52,689 nucleotides of DNA from Panacagrimonas sp052386745 (GTDB lineage Bacteria > Pseudomonadota > Gammaproteobacteria > Nevskiales > Nevskiaceae). The stretch lies in the NCBI GenBank assembly GCA_052386745.1, contig JBQTJW010000033.1:1-52689 (forward strand), written 5' to 3'. The first letter of the stretch is position 1. The number at the start of each line of letters is the position of its first letter. The notes beneath the pieces were generated by a model. The model made no database searches. It saw only the letters and a program-made list of their open reading frames with translations, and had not been told where the DNA came from. Shown here one piece after another: positions 1 through 7,541 of this stretch. Position numbers and translations under genes: made by a program.

Positions 1-70
1 GTGAGCTCCCGGGCGCGCCGCCCATTTTTCTGCGGCGCGAGATCCGCGCCGGCTCAGCTCAAGGCCAGCA

Positions 71-1618
71 TCAGGCCGTCGGGTACGCCATGCAGACCGA
101 CTTCAGCTCGGTGTAGTGCTCGATCACGGCGTGGCCCTGCTCGCGGCCCCAGCCGGACTGCTTGAAGCCACCGAACGGCATGGACGGGTCGAGCACGTTG
201 TAGCAGTTCACCCAGACCGATCCGGCGTCCAGCTTGGACGAGATCTGGTGCGCCTTGGCCAGGTCACGCGTCCACAGGCCGGCCGCGAGGCCGTAGACCG
301 AGTCGTTGGCGCGGGCGATCAGGGCGTCATCCACGTCCTTGAAGCGCATGGCGGCCACCACCGGCCCGAAGATCTCTTCCTTGTAGACGTTCATTTCCGG
401 GTTGACCGACACCAGCACCGTGGGCTCCACGAAGTAGCCTTCGTTGCCCCAGCGCTTGCCGCCCACGGCCGCCTGCGCGCCCTGGTCGGCACCGCCCTTG
501 ATGTGGCCGGTGACGCGGTTGAACTGCACCTGAGAAACCAGGGGTCCGATCTGGCTGGTGGGGTCCAGTCCCGGGCCGATCTTGAGCTTGCTGGCGGCGG
601 CGGAAATGCCCTCCACCACCTTGTCGTAGACCTTTTCCTGGATGAACAGGCGCGAACCGGCGGTGCACATCTGGCCCTGGTTGAAGAAGATGGCGTTGGC
701 GGCGCCGGCGATGGCCGAATCCAGGTCGGCATCGTCCAGGATGATGTTGGGCGACTTGCCGCCCAGTTCCAGCGACACGCGCTTGAGGTCGCTGGCCGCC
801 GCGCGGACGATGATCTTGCCCACTTCGGTCGAGCCGGTGAACGCGATCTTCCGCACCGTCTGGTTGGCCACCAGCGCGCCACCGCAGGTCTCGCCGAAGC
901 CGGTGACGATGTTGACCACGCCCGCGGGCAGGCCGGCTTCCTGCAGGATTTCGCCCAGGCGCAGCGCCGTCAGCGGGGTCTCCTCGGCCGGCTTGAGCAC
1001 GATGGTGTTGCCGGTGATCAGCGCCGGGGCCAGCTTCCAGGCCGCCATCAGCAGCGGGAAGTTCCACGGGATGATCTGGCCGACCACGCCGACCGGCTGG
1101 CGCACGGTGAAGGCATGGAACGAGGTGCCGGGCATCAGGTTGAACGAAAGCGGCATGGTGTTGCCTTCGATCTTGGTGCCCCAGCCCGCCATGTAATGGA
1201 AGGCGTCGGCCGACAGCTGCACGTCCAGCACCTTGGCGTAGGTGGCGGGCTTGCCGTTGTCGATCGACTCCAGTTCGGCCAGTTCCTGCGCATGCTGGAG
1301 GATCAGATCGCCGATGCGCCACACCAGTTTGCTGCGCTCCAGCGGCGTCATCGCCGGCCAGGGGCCGGTGGTGAAGGCCTTGTGCGCGGCCGCCACGGCG
1401 CGGTCGATGTCCACCTTGTCGCCTTCGGCGGCGCTGGAAATGACCTGCCCGTTGGCCGGGTTGAAAATATCGAACGTCTTGCCGGATGCCGAAGGCACCC
1501 ACTCGCCGCCAATGAAGAGCTTCTTGGGGCCGGACAGGAACTTCCGGGCCTTCTCCGACATGGCTTCCACGCCAAACTTGACGCTGGCATCCCGCTCAAC
1601 CGCCTGGTTCATCGTCAT
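71..1618 (-). CDS. NAD(P)-dependent aldehyde dehydrogenase
   Basis: Oxidises an aldehyde to the carboxylic acid with NAD(P); the substrate cannot be read from sequence. The 515-residue protein is a full-length ALDH-superfamily enzyme. Asn186 in PWNFP, the general base Glu284 in LELGGKSPN and the nucleophile Cys318 in NQGQMCTAG are all present, as is the FTGSTEVG cofactor loop near residue 260. It most resembles the phenylacetaldehyde/betaine-aldehyde/retinal type of ALDH. The start at 1618 is supported by a strong Shine-Dalgarno (AGGAGGAG) six bases upstream. The gene is divergent from an acyl-CoA dehydrogenase, so a role in oxidising an aliphatic or aromatic substrate is plausible, but that is inference. 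Family assignment is certain; substrate is open. Confidence 0.95.
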   Translation of the reverse strand: MTMNQAVERDASVKFGVEAMSEKARKFLSGPKKLFIGGEWVPSASGKTFDIFNPANGQVISSAAEGDKVDIDRAVAAAHKAFTTGPWPAMTPLERSKLVWRIGDLILQHAQELAELESIDNGKPATYAKVLDVQLSADAFHYMAGWGTKIEGNTMPLSFNLMPGTSFHAFTVRQPVGVVGQIIPWNFPLLMAAWKLAPALITGNTIVLKPAEETPLTALRLGEILQEAGLPAGVVNIVTGFGETCGGALVANQTVRKIAFTGSTEVGKIIVRAAASDLKRVSLELGGKSPNIILDDADLDSAIAGAANAIFFNQGQMCTAGSRLFIQEKVYDKVVEGISAAASKLKIGPGLDPTSQIGPLVSQVQFNRVTGHIKGGADQGAQAAVGGKRWGNEGYFVEPTVLVSVNPEMNVYKEEIFGPVVAAMRFKDVDDALIARANDSVYGLAAGLWTRDLAKAHQISSKLDAGSVWVNCYNVLDPSMPFGGFKQSGWGREQGHAVIEHYTELKSVCMAYPTA

Positions 1619-1950
1619 CTTCGACTCTCCTCCTGCTGATTAATGAAAGACCTTCCGGTCTTCTGCCGGCTTGAGCTGAGCACGCTTGATGGCCGATCGG
1701 CTCAAGGTCGCCAATGCTAGCTCGCTGGTCAGCGGATGGCGATCGCGCGAGTGTACCGAAGCGCGGGGCATTATTGTATTCTAACAAATGTTTGGCCGAT
1801 AATCGTGCCCGGAACGCCCTCGCAAACGTCCCGTTTGGGCCTGTTGCCTGCGTGAATACGCACCCATCGAACGGCCGGTGATTTGCCACCGCCGTCCCCG
1901 GTACAGTCATACGGGCCTGATATTTTTCTGCCCATTCCACCGAGAACATC
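1619..1950. promoter_or_regulatory. Divergent intergenic region, ALDH / acyl-CoA dehydrogenase
   Basis: This 332-bp gap holds no convincing gene. It is noticeably A+T-richer around 1765-1805 than its surroundings. On the minus strand a TACACT followed by CGCG lies at 1750-1755, and a TACAAT lies about 20 bp further upstream; either could be the -10 of the ALDH promoter. No clear -35 element or operator palindrome was recognised. On the plus strand, GATATT near 1918-1923 could serve the acyl-CoA dehydrogenase. Confidence 0.35.
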
Positions 1951-3099
1951 ATGATCGACTCCAGTACCGAAACCGCCCTGCTCGACGCCGTGAACCGCTT
2001 CCTGGCCGGCGAAGTACGTCCCGTCGCGCAAAAGCTGGAAAACGCCGACGAATACCCCGAGGCCATCGTCGAGCAGATGCGCGAAATGGGGCTGTTCGGC
2101 GCCATCATTCCCGAGGCCTGGGGCGGCTTGGGCATGGGCGCTCAGAGCTATGCGCGTCTGATCGAGAACATCGCGGCGGAGTGGATGTCGCTGTCCGGCG
2201 TCATCAATTCCCACCTCATCATGGCCTCGGCGGTCATGCGCCACGGCACGCCGGCGCAGAAGGAGCATTTTCTGCCGCGCTTCGCCACCGGCGAACTGCG
2301 CGGCGGCATCGGCCTGACCGAACCCGACTGCGGCACCGACCTGCAGGCCATCCGCACCCACGCGCGGCGCGAAGGCGATGCCTATGTGGTCAACGGCACC
2401 AAGACCTGGATCACCAACGGTCTGCGCGGCAACTGCTTTGCGCTGCTGGTGAAGACCGACCCCAAGGCCAGCCCGCGCCACCACGGCATGAGCCTGCTGC
2501 TGGCCGAAAAGGGCCCCGGCTTCAACGTGCCGCGCAAGCTCCCCAAGCTCGGCTACCGCGGCGTGGATACCGTGGAAATGCTGTTCGAGGACTACCGCGT
2601 GCCGGTCGATCGCCTGATCGGTGGCGAGGAGGGCCGTGGCCTGCACCAGGTGCTGGCCGGGCTGGAACTGGGGCGCATCAACGTGGCGGCGCGCGGCGTG
2701 GGCGTGGCGCGCTCGGCGTTCGAGGAGTCCTTGGCCTACTCGCAGCAGCGCAAGACCTTCGGCAAGCCCATCTGCGAGCACCAGGCCATCCAGCTCAAGC
2801 TGGGCGACATGGCCACGCGGGTGGAAGCGGCCCGCCTGCTCACCAATTCTGCCGCGAAAGCCTTTGACGAAGGCCGGCGCTGTGACCTGGAAGCGGGCAT
2901 GGCCAAACTGTTCGCCACCGAGGCCGCCATGGAAAATGCCGCCGAAGCACTGCGCATCCACGGCGCCTATGGATATTCCAAGGAATACAGGGTGGAACGC
3001 CTCTATAGGGACGCGCCCTTACTTGTGATAGGTGAGGGGACCAACGAGATGCAGCGCATAATCATCGCCAAGCGGCTGATCGAACGCGACGCCCGGTAA
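1951..3099 (+). CDS. Acyl-CoA dehydrogenase family protein
   Basis: FAD-dependent alpha,beta-dehydrogenation of an acyl-CoA thioester, as in beta-oxidation or branched-chain amino-acid breakdown. The 382-residue length is typical of the family. Visible landmarks are the middle-domain FAD/substrate motif ITNG near residue 151, the GLTEPDCGTD signature near residue 112, and the C-terminal helical domain ending in GEGTNEMQR. In that last motif Glu362 occupies the usual catalytic-base position. The chain-length or branched substrate class cannot be set from sequence alone. The gene is followed after 25 bp by an unrelated membrane protein and is divergent from an aldehyde dehydrogenase. The ATG at 1951 fits the family N-terminus, although its Shine-Dalgarno is weak. 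Confidence 0.93.
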   Translation: MIDSSTETALLDAVNRFLAGEVRPVAQKLENADEYPEAIVEQMREMGLFGAIIPEAWGGLGMGAQSYARLIENIAAEWMSLSGVINSHLIMASAVMRHGTPAQKEHFLPRFATGELRGGIGLTEPDCGTDLQAIRTHARREGDAYVVNGTKTWITNGLRGNCFALLVKTDPKASPRHHGMSLLLAEKGPGFNVPRKLPKLGYRGVDTVEMLFEDYRVPVDRLIGGEEGRGLHQVLAGLELGRINVAARGVGVARSAFEESLAYSQQRKTFGKPICEHQAIQLKLGDMATRVEAARLLTNSAAKAFDEGRRCDLEAGMAKLFATEAAMENAAEALRIHGAYGYSKEYRVERLYRDAPLLVIGEGTNEMQRIIIAKRLIERDAR

Positions 3100-3124
3100 G
3101 TTGTCACATACACCAAGGGGTATC

Positions 3125-3808
3125 ATGGAAGGCACACCCCCGGAACCGAAGGACCCGTTGAACGAGATCACGCCAGATGACGTCGAGTTAAGCCCCTGGG
3201 AGCGCATCAAGGATATGCTCCCGGAGTCTTCGATCGCGGTTTTTCTGGCCATGGGGCTCGCCTTTGCCGGCCTGATCGGGGTCACCAAGGTTGCCCTGAA
3301 AAAGCACTTCGAGCGCGAGGCCATCGAGTGGAAACAGAAAGTCGAGGACGAAAAAGCACGCATTGCCGCTGTCCAGGCCCTGAGAACTCAGAAATCCCGC
3401 AAGGCCCGGGAAGCCCGGGAAGCCGGCGGAATGCGCATGGGAGTGGAGGGCGAACTCGAGCAGATCGACACCGGGCTTCGCTGGACAGAACGTGACAACG
3501 GGGTTGACCGGTCCTGGGCGGGGTCCATCGATTACTGCAAGCGCCTCAAGCTGAACGGTGGCACGTGGCGGCTGCCCACCGCCGCTGAACTGCAAAGCCT
3601 CTACAAGGACAATGCGGAAACCATTTCCTGCGGTGCGGCGGTGTGCAAGGTTTCCCCGCTGTTCGAACTGTCCCGCGAATTCATGTGGACCAGCGAATCG
3701 GCCGGGGAGAATCTGGCGTGGTACGTGAACCTGACTTCCGGGGCGCAGTACGCGGAATCCACGCGCGTCCAATCTTTTTACCGGTCCTTATGCGTACGTT
3801 ATTCCTGA
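3125..3808 (+). CDS. Membrane-anchored Lcl/DUF1566-like protein
   Basis: Function unknown. The 227-residue protein has an acidic, proline-rich N-terminus, one transmembrane helix at about residues 35-53 (IAVFLAMGLAFAGLIGV) and a charged, probably coiled linker at about 60-105. The C-terminal domain has the signature of the Lcl_C/DUF1566 family: a YC..L.L.G..WRLPTAAEL core, a later MWTSE, and a CVRYS end. That domain is usually extracytoplasmic and resembles the C-type-lectin-like FGE/formylglycine fold, but no activity is known. Start: ATG at 3125 has AAGGGG four bases upstream and is preferred over a TTG at 3101 that directly follows the upstream stop. The gene may be co-transcribed with the acyl-CoA dehydrogenase. 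Confidence 0.75.
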   Translation: MEGTPPEPKDPLNEITPDDVELSPWERIKDMLPESSIAVFLAMGLAFAGLIGVTKVALKKHFEREAIEWKQKVEDEKARIAAVQALRTQKSRKAREAREAGGMRMGVEGELEQIDTGLRWTERDNGVDRSWAGSIDYCKRLKLNGGTWRLPTAAELQSLYKDNAETISCGAAVCKVSPLFELSREFMWTSESAGENLAWYVNLTSGAQYAESTRVQSFYRSLCVRYS

Positions 3809-3906
3809 GGGCAGCGCACTCTTGGTGAGGACGGCTGTCCTAATGTTGTAGATGGCCATCAGATCGCAGTTTCGGCACGCGTGAGTGCCCCCGGAGGAGC
3901 GCAACA

Positions 3907-5283
3907 ATGAGAGTGACCAAGTTCGATCGCGGGTTTTCCCGCAGAAAATTCCTGAATGATGCAGCCCGTGGTGTGCTTGGAACGGGCGCCCTCATGCCGC
4001 TGTGGGACGCCGTGGCGTCCAACGGCGAAATCACCAAGGCCTATCCGGATGAACTCCTGTCCATCGAGGGATATACCAAGGGCAAGATCAAGACCGGCGA
4101 CACCATCGACGCCAACAATGTCGACCTGGTGAAAGAACTGCTGGAGCCAATCCGCTACGAGCACATCCTCAAGCACGGGCGAAAGCTCAAGATCGTCCCC
4201 ACCACCACGGACGTCATGCGCCTTTCGCCGTGGGAGTACATGGAGGCCACCTACGCCAACAAGGGCAAGGCCAGCTTCGATGCCCGGGGCAATGTCGTGG
4301 CGCCGGACGGCAAGCCCTGGATCGGCGGCAACCCGTTCCCGGACCCGAAGTCCGGGGTGGAGCTGATGGCCGCCCAGACGCTGAGCTGGGGCCGGCACGA
4401 CGCCTCGTTCTACGCGGTCAAGGTCAACGACGTCGATGCCGCGGGCAAGGTCCAGTACAACTATGCGGGCGGGTGGGCGGAGCTGTCGGCCGTTTCCCGC
4501 GTCACCATGGACCCCAAGCCCTACTGGCCGGAGCACGTCGACAAGCTGCGCTTCCAGTCCGTGTTCTTCCTGGCGCCGCATCAGTTCCGCGGGACCTCGT
4601 TCATGAACGTGTGGGCCTACGATCAGAACACCTTCCCCCAGCTTTACGGCTACGTTCCCGAGTTCCGCCGCATCCGCCAGTTCCCCACCGACCAGCGCTT
4701 TGAGCCGCTGCTCCCGGGAACCACCCTGTACCTGTCCGACGCCTGGGCGGCCGGCGATCCCCTACACACCTGGGGCAACTTCAAGATCGTTGGCCGCGGC
4801 CCGTTCCTCGCGGGGTACTCCGGCTGGAATCCGGAACACCCGAACTGGGAACACGGCACCCACGGTGGCGCGCACGGCAAGTCGTTCTGGAACGCAACGG
4901 TGGAACTGGTGCCGGAAGCCATCATCGTGGAGTGCGAGCCGGTGAAGTTCCCCCGCGCTCCCATTTCCAAGAAACAGGTCTGGTTCGATGCCCGCAACCA
5001 GGTGGTCGTCGGCATGGTGACCTACGATCGCAGAGGGCAGCCCTACCGCTCGTTCGACGGCTCGTACGCGCTGTACGAGTCGCCTGGCAAGACGGTGATG
5101 GATGGAAAGCATCCCTACTGGAGCTGGAGCCACGTGACGGCGGCCGACATCCAGACGGGCCGGCTGACGCGAATCGAGCAGGTGCGTGCGCTCGAGGAAG
5201 CCCATTTCAGCGGCGCGAACGATCCGAGAATGTACGAGCGATACCTCACCCAGGCCGCTCTGATGCGCCTCGGCGCAACCTAA
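3907..5283 (+). CDS. DUF1329 domain protein with Tat signal
   Basis: A 458-residue exported protein of the DUF1329 family, which is related in fold to outer-membrane lipoprotein-sorting (LolB-like) proteins; its molecular role is unknown. The N-terminus carries a twin-arginine signal (SRRKFLNDAA, residues 11-20) followed by a moderately hydrophobic stretch, so export folded into the periplasm is predicted. Aromatic-rich strands such as the KPYWP, GTSFMNVW and HPYWSWSHV segments are typical of the family. The start has a GGAGGAG Shine-Dalgarno seven bases upstream. A strong hairpin terminator follows at 5319-5353. A second, Sec-type DUF1329 gene lies at 12313-13746. DUF1329 genes often accompany hydrophobic-substrate degradation, and the nearby acyl-CoA dehydrogenase is consistent with that, but this remains inference. 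Confidence 0.88.
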   Translation: MRVTKFDRGFSRRKFLNDAARGVLGTGALMPLWDAVASNGEITKAYPDELLSIEGYTKGKIKTGDTIDANNVDLVKELLEPIRYEHILKHGRKLKIVPTTTDVMRLSPWEYMEATYANKGKASFDARGNVVAPDGKPWIGGNPFPDPKSGVELMAAQTLSWGRHDASFYAVKVNDVDAAGKVQYNYAGGWAELSAVSRVTMDPKPYWPEHVDKLRFQSVFFLAPHQFRGTSFMNVWAYDQNTFPQLYGYVPEFRRIRQFPTDQRFEPLLPGTTLYLSDAWAAGDPLHTWGNFKIVGRGPFLAGYSGWNPEHPNWEHGTHGGAHGKSFWNATVELVPEAIIVECEPVKFPRAPISKKQVWFDARNQVVVGMVTYDRRGQPYRSFDGSYALYESPGKTVMDGKHPYWSWSHVTAADIQTGRLTRIEQVRALEEAHFSGANDPRMYERYLTQAALMRLGAT

Positions 5284-5318
5284 AAGCAGCTCGCGCGACC
5301 GATCCGGTTCGCAGTCCT

Positions 5319-5353
5319 GGCCTGAAAGCCTCTCCGGGGCTTTCAGGCCTTTG
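5319..5353 (+). terminator. Rho-independent terminator after DUF1329 gene
   Basis: A perfect 12-bp stem (GGCCTGAAAGCC pairing with GGCTTTCAGGCC) with a 7-nt loop is followed by TTTGT. It sits 36 bp after the stop codon of the Tat-type DUF1329 gene. The T-run is on the plus strand, so it ends plus-strand transcription. Confidence 0.85.
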
Positions 5354-5395
5354 TCATGATCGCGCTACGGATTGTTTCCTGTGAGCGCGGGAACC

Positions 5396-5427
5396 GGTGA
5401 CGCGGTGACGCGGTGACGCGGTGACGC
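5396..5427. repeat. Short tandem repeat, 8-bp unit x4
   Basis: Four perfect head-to-tail copies of GGTGACGC lie between the DUF1329 terminator and the 3' end of bfr. The tract is non-coding. Such a tract can change copy number by slippage, but no regulatory role is apparent at this 3'-3' junction. Confidence 0.9.
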
Positions 5428-5436
5428 GGGCCGGTA

Positions 5437-5925
5437 TCAGGAGGATTCGCCCTCCATCGCCCCGCTCGCGGTCTGGATGAAGTTCTGCAGGCCCATGCGC
5501 TCGATCAGGCCCAGCTGCTCCTCGATCCAGTCGATGTGCTCCTCCTCGCTCTCCTGGATATCCACCAGCAGTTCGCGGGTCACGTAGTCCTTGACCGCTT
5601 CGCAATGCGCGATGGCCTCCTTGTACATGGGGTGGGCCTCCATTTCGCGCTTGAGATCGCACTCCAGGACTTCCTTCACGTCCTCGCCCAGGTACAGCTT
5701 GCCCAGATCCTGCAGGTTGGGCAGGCCCTCCAGGAAGAGAATGCGCTTGATGAGCTTGTCGGCGTGCTTCATCTCATCGATCGATTCCTCGTACTCGTGC
5801 TTGCCGAGCTTCTTGAGGCCCCAGTTGTCCAGCATGCGGGCATGCAGGAAGTACTGGTTGATGGATGTCAGCTCGTTCTTGAGTCCGAGATTGAGGTACT
5901 CGATGACCTTGGCATCACCACGCAT
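5437..5925 (-). CDS. bfr: Bacterioferritin
   Basis: Cytoplasmic 24-mer iron-storage protein that oxidises Fe(II) at a di-iron centre and stores it as a ferric core. At 162 residues it is slightly longer than E. coli Bfr (158). All ferroxidase ligands are at the canonical positions: Glu18, Glu51, His54, Glu94, Glu127 and His130. Met52, the haem ligand, is also present, so this is a haem-binding Bfr and not a bare ferritin. The start has GGAG seven bases upstream, and a TACACT -10-like hexamer at 5952-5957 would give a leader of about 20 nt. Its partner ferredoxin bfd lies just upstream on the same strand, in the usual store-and-release pairing. Confidence 0.98.
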   Translation of the reverse strand: MRGDAKVIEYLNLGLKNELTSINQYFLHARMLDNWGLKKLGKHEYEESIDEMKHADKLIKRILFLEGLPNLQDLGKLYLGEDVKEVLECDLKREMEAHPMYKEAIAHCEAVKDYVTRELLVDIQESEEEHIDWIEEQLGLIERMGLQNFIQTASGAMEGESS

Positions 5926-5951
5926 GATCGGGCTCCAGATGTAAAGCCCGC

Positions 5952-5957
5952 AGTGTA
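5952..5957 (-). promoter_or_regulatory. Putative -10 of bfr promoter
   Basis: On the minus strand TACACT is followed by GCGG, with a TGGACG -35-like hexamer 17 bp upstream (4 of 6 matches to TTGACA). The implied transcription start is near 5945, leaving a leader of about 20 nt that contains the bfr Shine-Dalgarno. The same TAnAnT-GC arrangement recurs at several other genes in the window. Confidence 0.45.
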
Positions 5958-6051
5958 GGCTGAACCCCTGGTCACGTCCAGATAAGCAATTGACGCGAAA
6001 GGATTAAATTGATTTTGCGTGCGATTCTCAGGCGCGTTTGAGAGAGCGCCC

Positions 6052-6273
6052 TCAGGCCGTCGCCGGGTTCATTGCCAGCGAGCCCAGCTCCGCCAGCTTC
6101 ATGGGCTGCGACGACAGGGCCTCCGACACCACTTCGCGCGCCTGCGGAACACACTTGCCGCAGCAGGTGCCCACTCCGAGTTCGCGACTGACCTGTCGCA
6201 GGCTGCTCGCCCCTTCGCTCACGAGACGGCGAATGTGCTTGTCGGAAACGGCCTTGCAGATGCAGACGATCAT
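6052..6273 (-). CDS. bfd: Bacterioferritin-associated ferredoxin
   Basis: Small [2Fe-2S] ferredoxin of about 73 residues that docks on bacterioferritin and delivers electrons to its haem to release stored iron. The sequence begins MIVCICKAVSD and contains the second cysteine pair in GTCCGKC, giving the four-cysteine Fer2_BFD pattern (C-x-C then C-x2-C). The ATG at 6273 is chosen because the conserved MIVCIC N-terminus starts there; an in-frame ATG at 6309 would add 12 non-conserved residues and overlap the Fur box. Co-orientation with bfr 126 bp downstream and the operator at 6289-6307 fit iron-starvation induction. Confidence 0.95.
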   Translation of the reverse strand: MIVCICKAVSDKHIRRLVSEGASSLRQVSRELGVGTCCGKCVPQAREVVSEALSSQPMKLAELGSLAMNPATA

Positions 6274-6288
6274 GCAGCGGACGTTAAA

Positions 6289-6307
6289 ATTAATGCGAAT
6301 GATTGTC
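6289..6307. promoter_or_regulatory. Fur box upstream of bfd
   Basis: The 19-mer ATTAATGCGAATGATTGTC matches the Fur consensus (GATAATGATAATCATTATC) at 13 of 19 positions and includes the typical GCGAATGATT core. It lies 16-34 bp upstream of the bfd start codon, where bound Fe-Fur would occlude the promoter. Fur repression of bfd is well established in enterobacteria and pseudomonads. Confidence 0.75.
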
Positions 6308-6352
6308 AACCACGCTGATGACGGTGATGGAGCGAGGCCCGGATGGCCCCGC

Positions 6353-6895
6353 TCATCGCCACCGGCGCCACTCGTCTTCCAGGCGATCGCGCGACCGGCG
6401 AAGCCACACCATTTGGCGATAGAGATCGGACAACTGGTAGCGCAGCTGTTGCCTAACCGGGTCTGAAAGCTTGGCCTGCCCGATCAGGCGCGATTCCAGC
6501 GCGTTGATCCGCTGGTTCACCTGGTCGAGCTGCTGGTCGACTTCGTGGGTTTCACGACCCAGGGCGTAGGCGGACGAAAAATCGGCGTCCAGTTCCGCCG
6601 GACAGACGCGACCGTAGTATCCGCCGCGACGTCCAAGCTGGTACCCGTTGCTGACCGAGCAATAGCGGTCCAGCCCCTCTGCGTATCCCTGCTCCCAGGC
6701 CGCCGTGTCGGCCGCCAGACCAAACTTCGAACAGGCCTGTCGATGCTCGTCGAGTCGCGTCCGGGAATAGCCCAGGGCGCCGTCGCTTCGTCCGAATTCG
6801 AACCAGTTGGCGCTGCGGCACTCCGACTCGTCGAGCGTGGCGCAGCCCGTCAGCAGGACGACGACAAGGAGCAGGCCGCCACGGTCAGGCCGCAT
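6353..6895 (-). CDS. DUF2799 lipoprotein
   Basis: Function unknown. The predicted protein has a short basic N-terminus, a hydrophobic core (LLLVVVLL) and a lipobox LTGC, so it should be a lipid-anchored envelope protein. The mature part has the DUF2799 pattern: repeated short blocks with G..dG..G and aromatic residues, an RYC motif, then the NGYQLGRRGGYYGRVCP segment. It ends in an amphipathic, probably coiled-coil tail rich in Gln, Arg and Leu. Start: ATG at 6895, which overlaps the 3' end of rppH by 11 bp; an in-frame ATG at 6910 is equally possible, and neither has a convincing Shine-Dalgarno. The overlap suggests translational coupling with rppH. Confidence 0.8.
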   Translation of the reverse strand: MRPDRGGLLLVVVLLTGCATLDESECRSANWFEFGRSDGALGYSRTRLDEHRQACSKFGLAADTAAWEQGYAEGLDRYCSVSNGYQLGRRGGYYGRVCPAELDADFSSAYALGRETHEVDQQLDQVNQRINALESRLIGQAKLSDPVRQQLRYQLSDLYRQMVWLRRSRDRLEDEWRRWR

Positions 6896-7397
6896 CGGCG
6901 GCCGGTTCATCCTGAGGAGCGCTCGAGATGCCTGCCAAGGGCGCAAGCTCGGTCAATGCCGCCCGATAGACTTCCCGCTTGAACTCGACCACTTCGTTCA
7001 TCGGGCGCCACCAGTTCACCCAGCGCCAGGATTCAAATTCCGGATGCGAGGTGGCATCGAAACGCACGTTGTTTTCCGGCCCGACCAGGCGCAGCAGGAA
7101 CCATTTCTGGCGCTGGCCGATACACACCCGGCCACGGCCGTGCCGCACGTAGTGGGAAGGCAGCAGGTAACTGAGCCATCCACGGGTGCAGCCCATGACC
7201 TGCACATCGGCAGCCGAAAGCCCCAGCTCCTCGTGAAGCTCCCGCACCATCGTCTGCTCGGGTGCTTCGCCCCGCTGGATGCCACCCTGGGGAAACTGCC
7301 AGGCGTTCTGCCGGATGCGCTTGGCCCACAGGACATCGCCGGCAACATTGGCCACGATGATGCCCACATTGAGCCTGAATCCGTCCCGGTCGATCAC
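6885..7397 (-). CDS. rppH: RNA pyrophosphohydrolase (Nudix)
   Basis: Removes pyrophosphate from the 5' triphosphate of mRNA, triggering RNase E-dependent decay. The 170-residue protein starts VIDRDGFRLNVGIIV, matching the RppH N-terminus, and carries the complete Nudix box: G, five residues, E, seven residues, then RELHEELGL. The QNAWQFPQGGI motif and the downstream EFESWRWVNWW segment are typical of RppH. The start is a GTG at 7397, chosen because family similarity begins exactly there and AGGAA precedes it; a much longer upstream open frame is antisense to the TonB receptor gene and is not real. It is divergent from the TonB-dependent receptor, with a 144-bp gap. Confidence 0.96.
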   Translation of the reverse strand: MIDRDGFRLNVGIIVANVAGDVLWAKRIRQNAWQFPQGGIQRGEAPEQTMVRELHEELGLSAADVQVMGCTRGWLSYLLPSHYVRHGRGRVCIGQRQKWFLLRLVGPENNVRFDATSHPEFESWRWVNWWRPMNEVVEFKREVYRAALTELAPLAGISSAPQDEPAADAA

Positions 7398-7510
7398 GAT
7401 TCCTACCCGCGAGAAGCTGGTGCGATTGTGCACCCCAGGTCCATGGGACGAAAGCACCGGCGCCGGTCTGCTGTCCTGACGGCCGGCGGGAGGCCCCGCA
7501 ACGATGCCTC

Positions 7511-7516
7511 TACAAT
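7511..7516 (+). promoter_or_regulatory. Putative -10 of TonB receptor operon
   Basis: TACAAT followed by GCC lies 25 bp upstream of the ATG at 7542. No good -35 element is seen. If it is used, transcription would start near 7523, downstream of an alternative ATG at 7515, which favours 7542 as the start codon. Confidence 0.35.
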
Positions 7517-7541
7517 GCCGGATCGGAATACCGGGGCGACG

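Noticed and set aside
1..60. GC-rich inverted repeat (GGCGCG...CGCGCC) downstream of the aldehyde dehydrogenase gene
   Set aside because: On the minus strand the stem is followed by A and not T, so it does not look like a terminator for that gene; nothing else supports a function.
116..1639. Long plus-strand open frame (507 codons) opposite the aldehyde dehydrogenase
   Set aside because: It is antisense to a complete conserved gene; the translation is a His/Arg/Gly/Ala-rich composition typical of shadow frames in G+C-rich DNA, with no domain.
6014..6032. Possible second Fur box between bfd and bfr
   Set aside because: Only about 10 of 19 matches with no good core; not distinguishable from chance.
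7398..7541. Searched for a Fur or haem-type operator in front of the TonB-dependent receptor
   Set aside because: No sequence close to a Fur consensus was found, so iron regulation of this receptor is not claimed.
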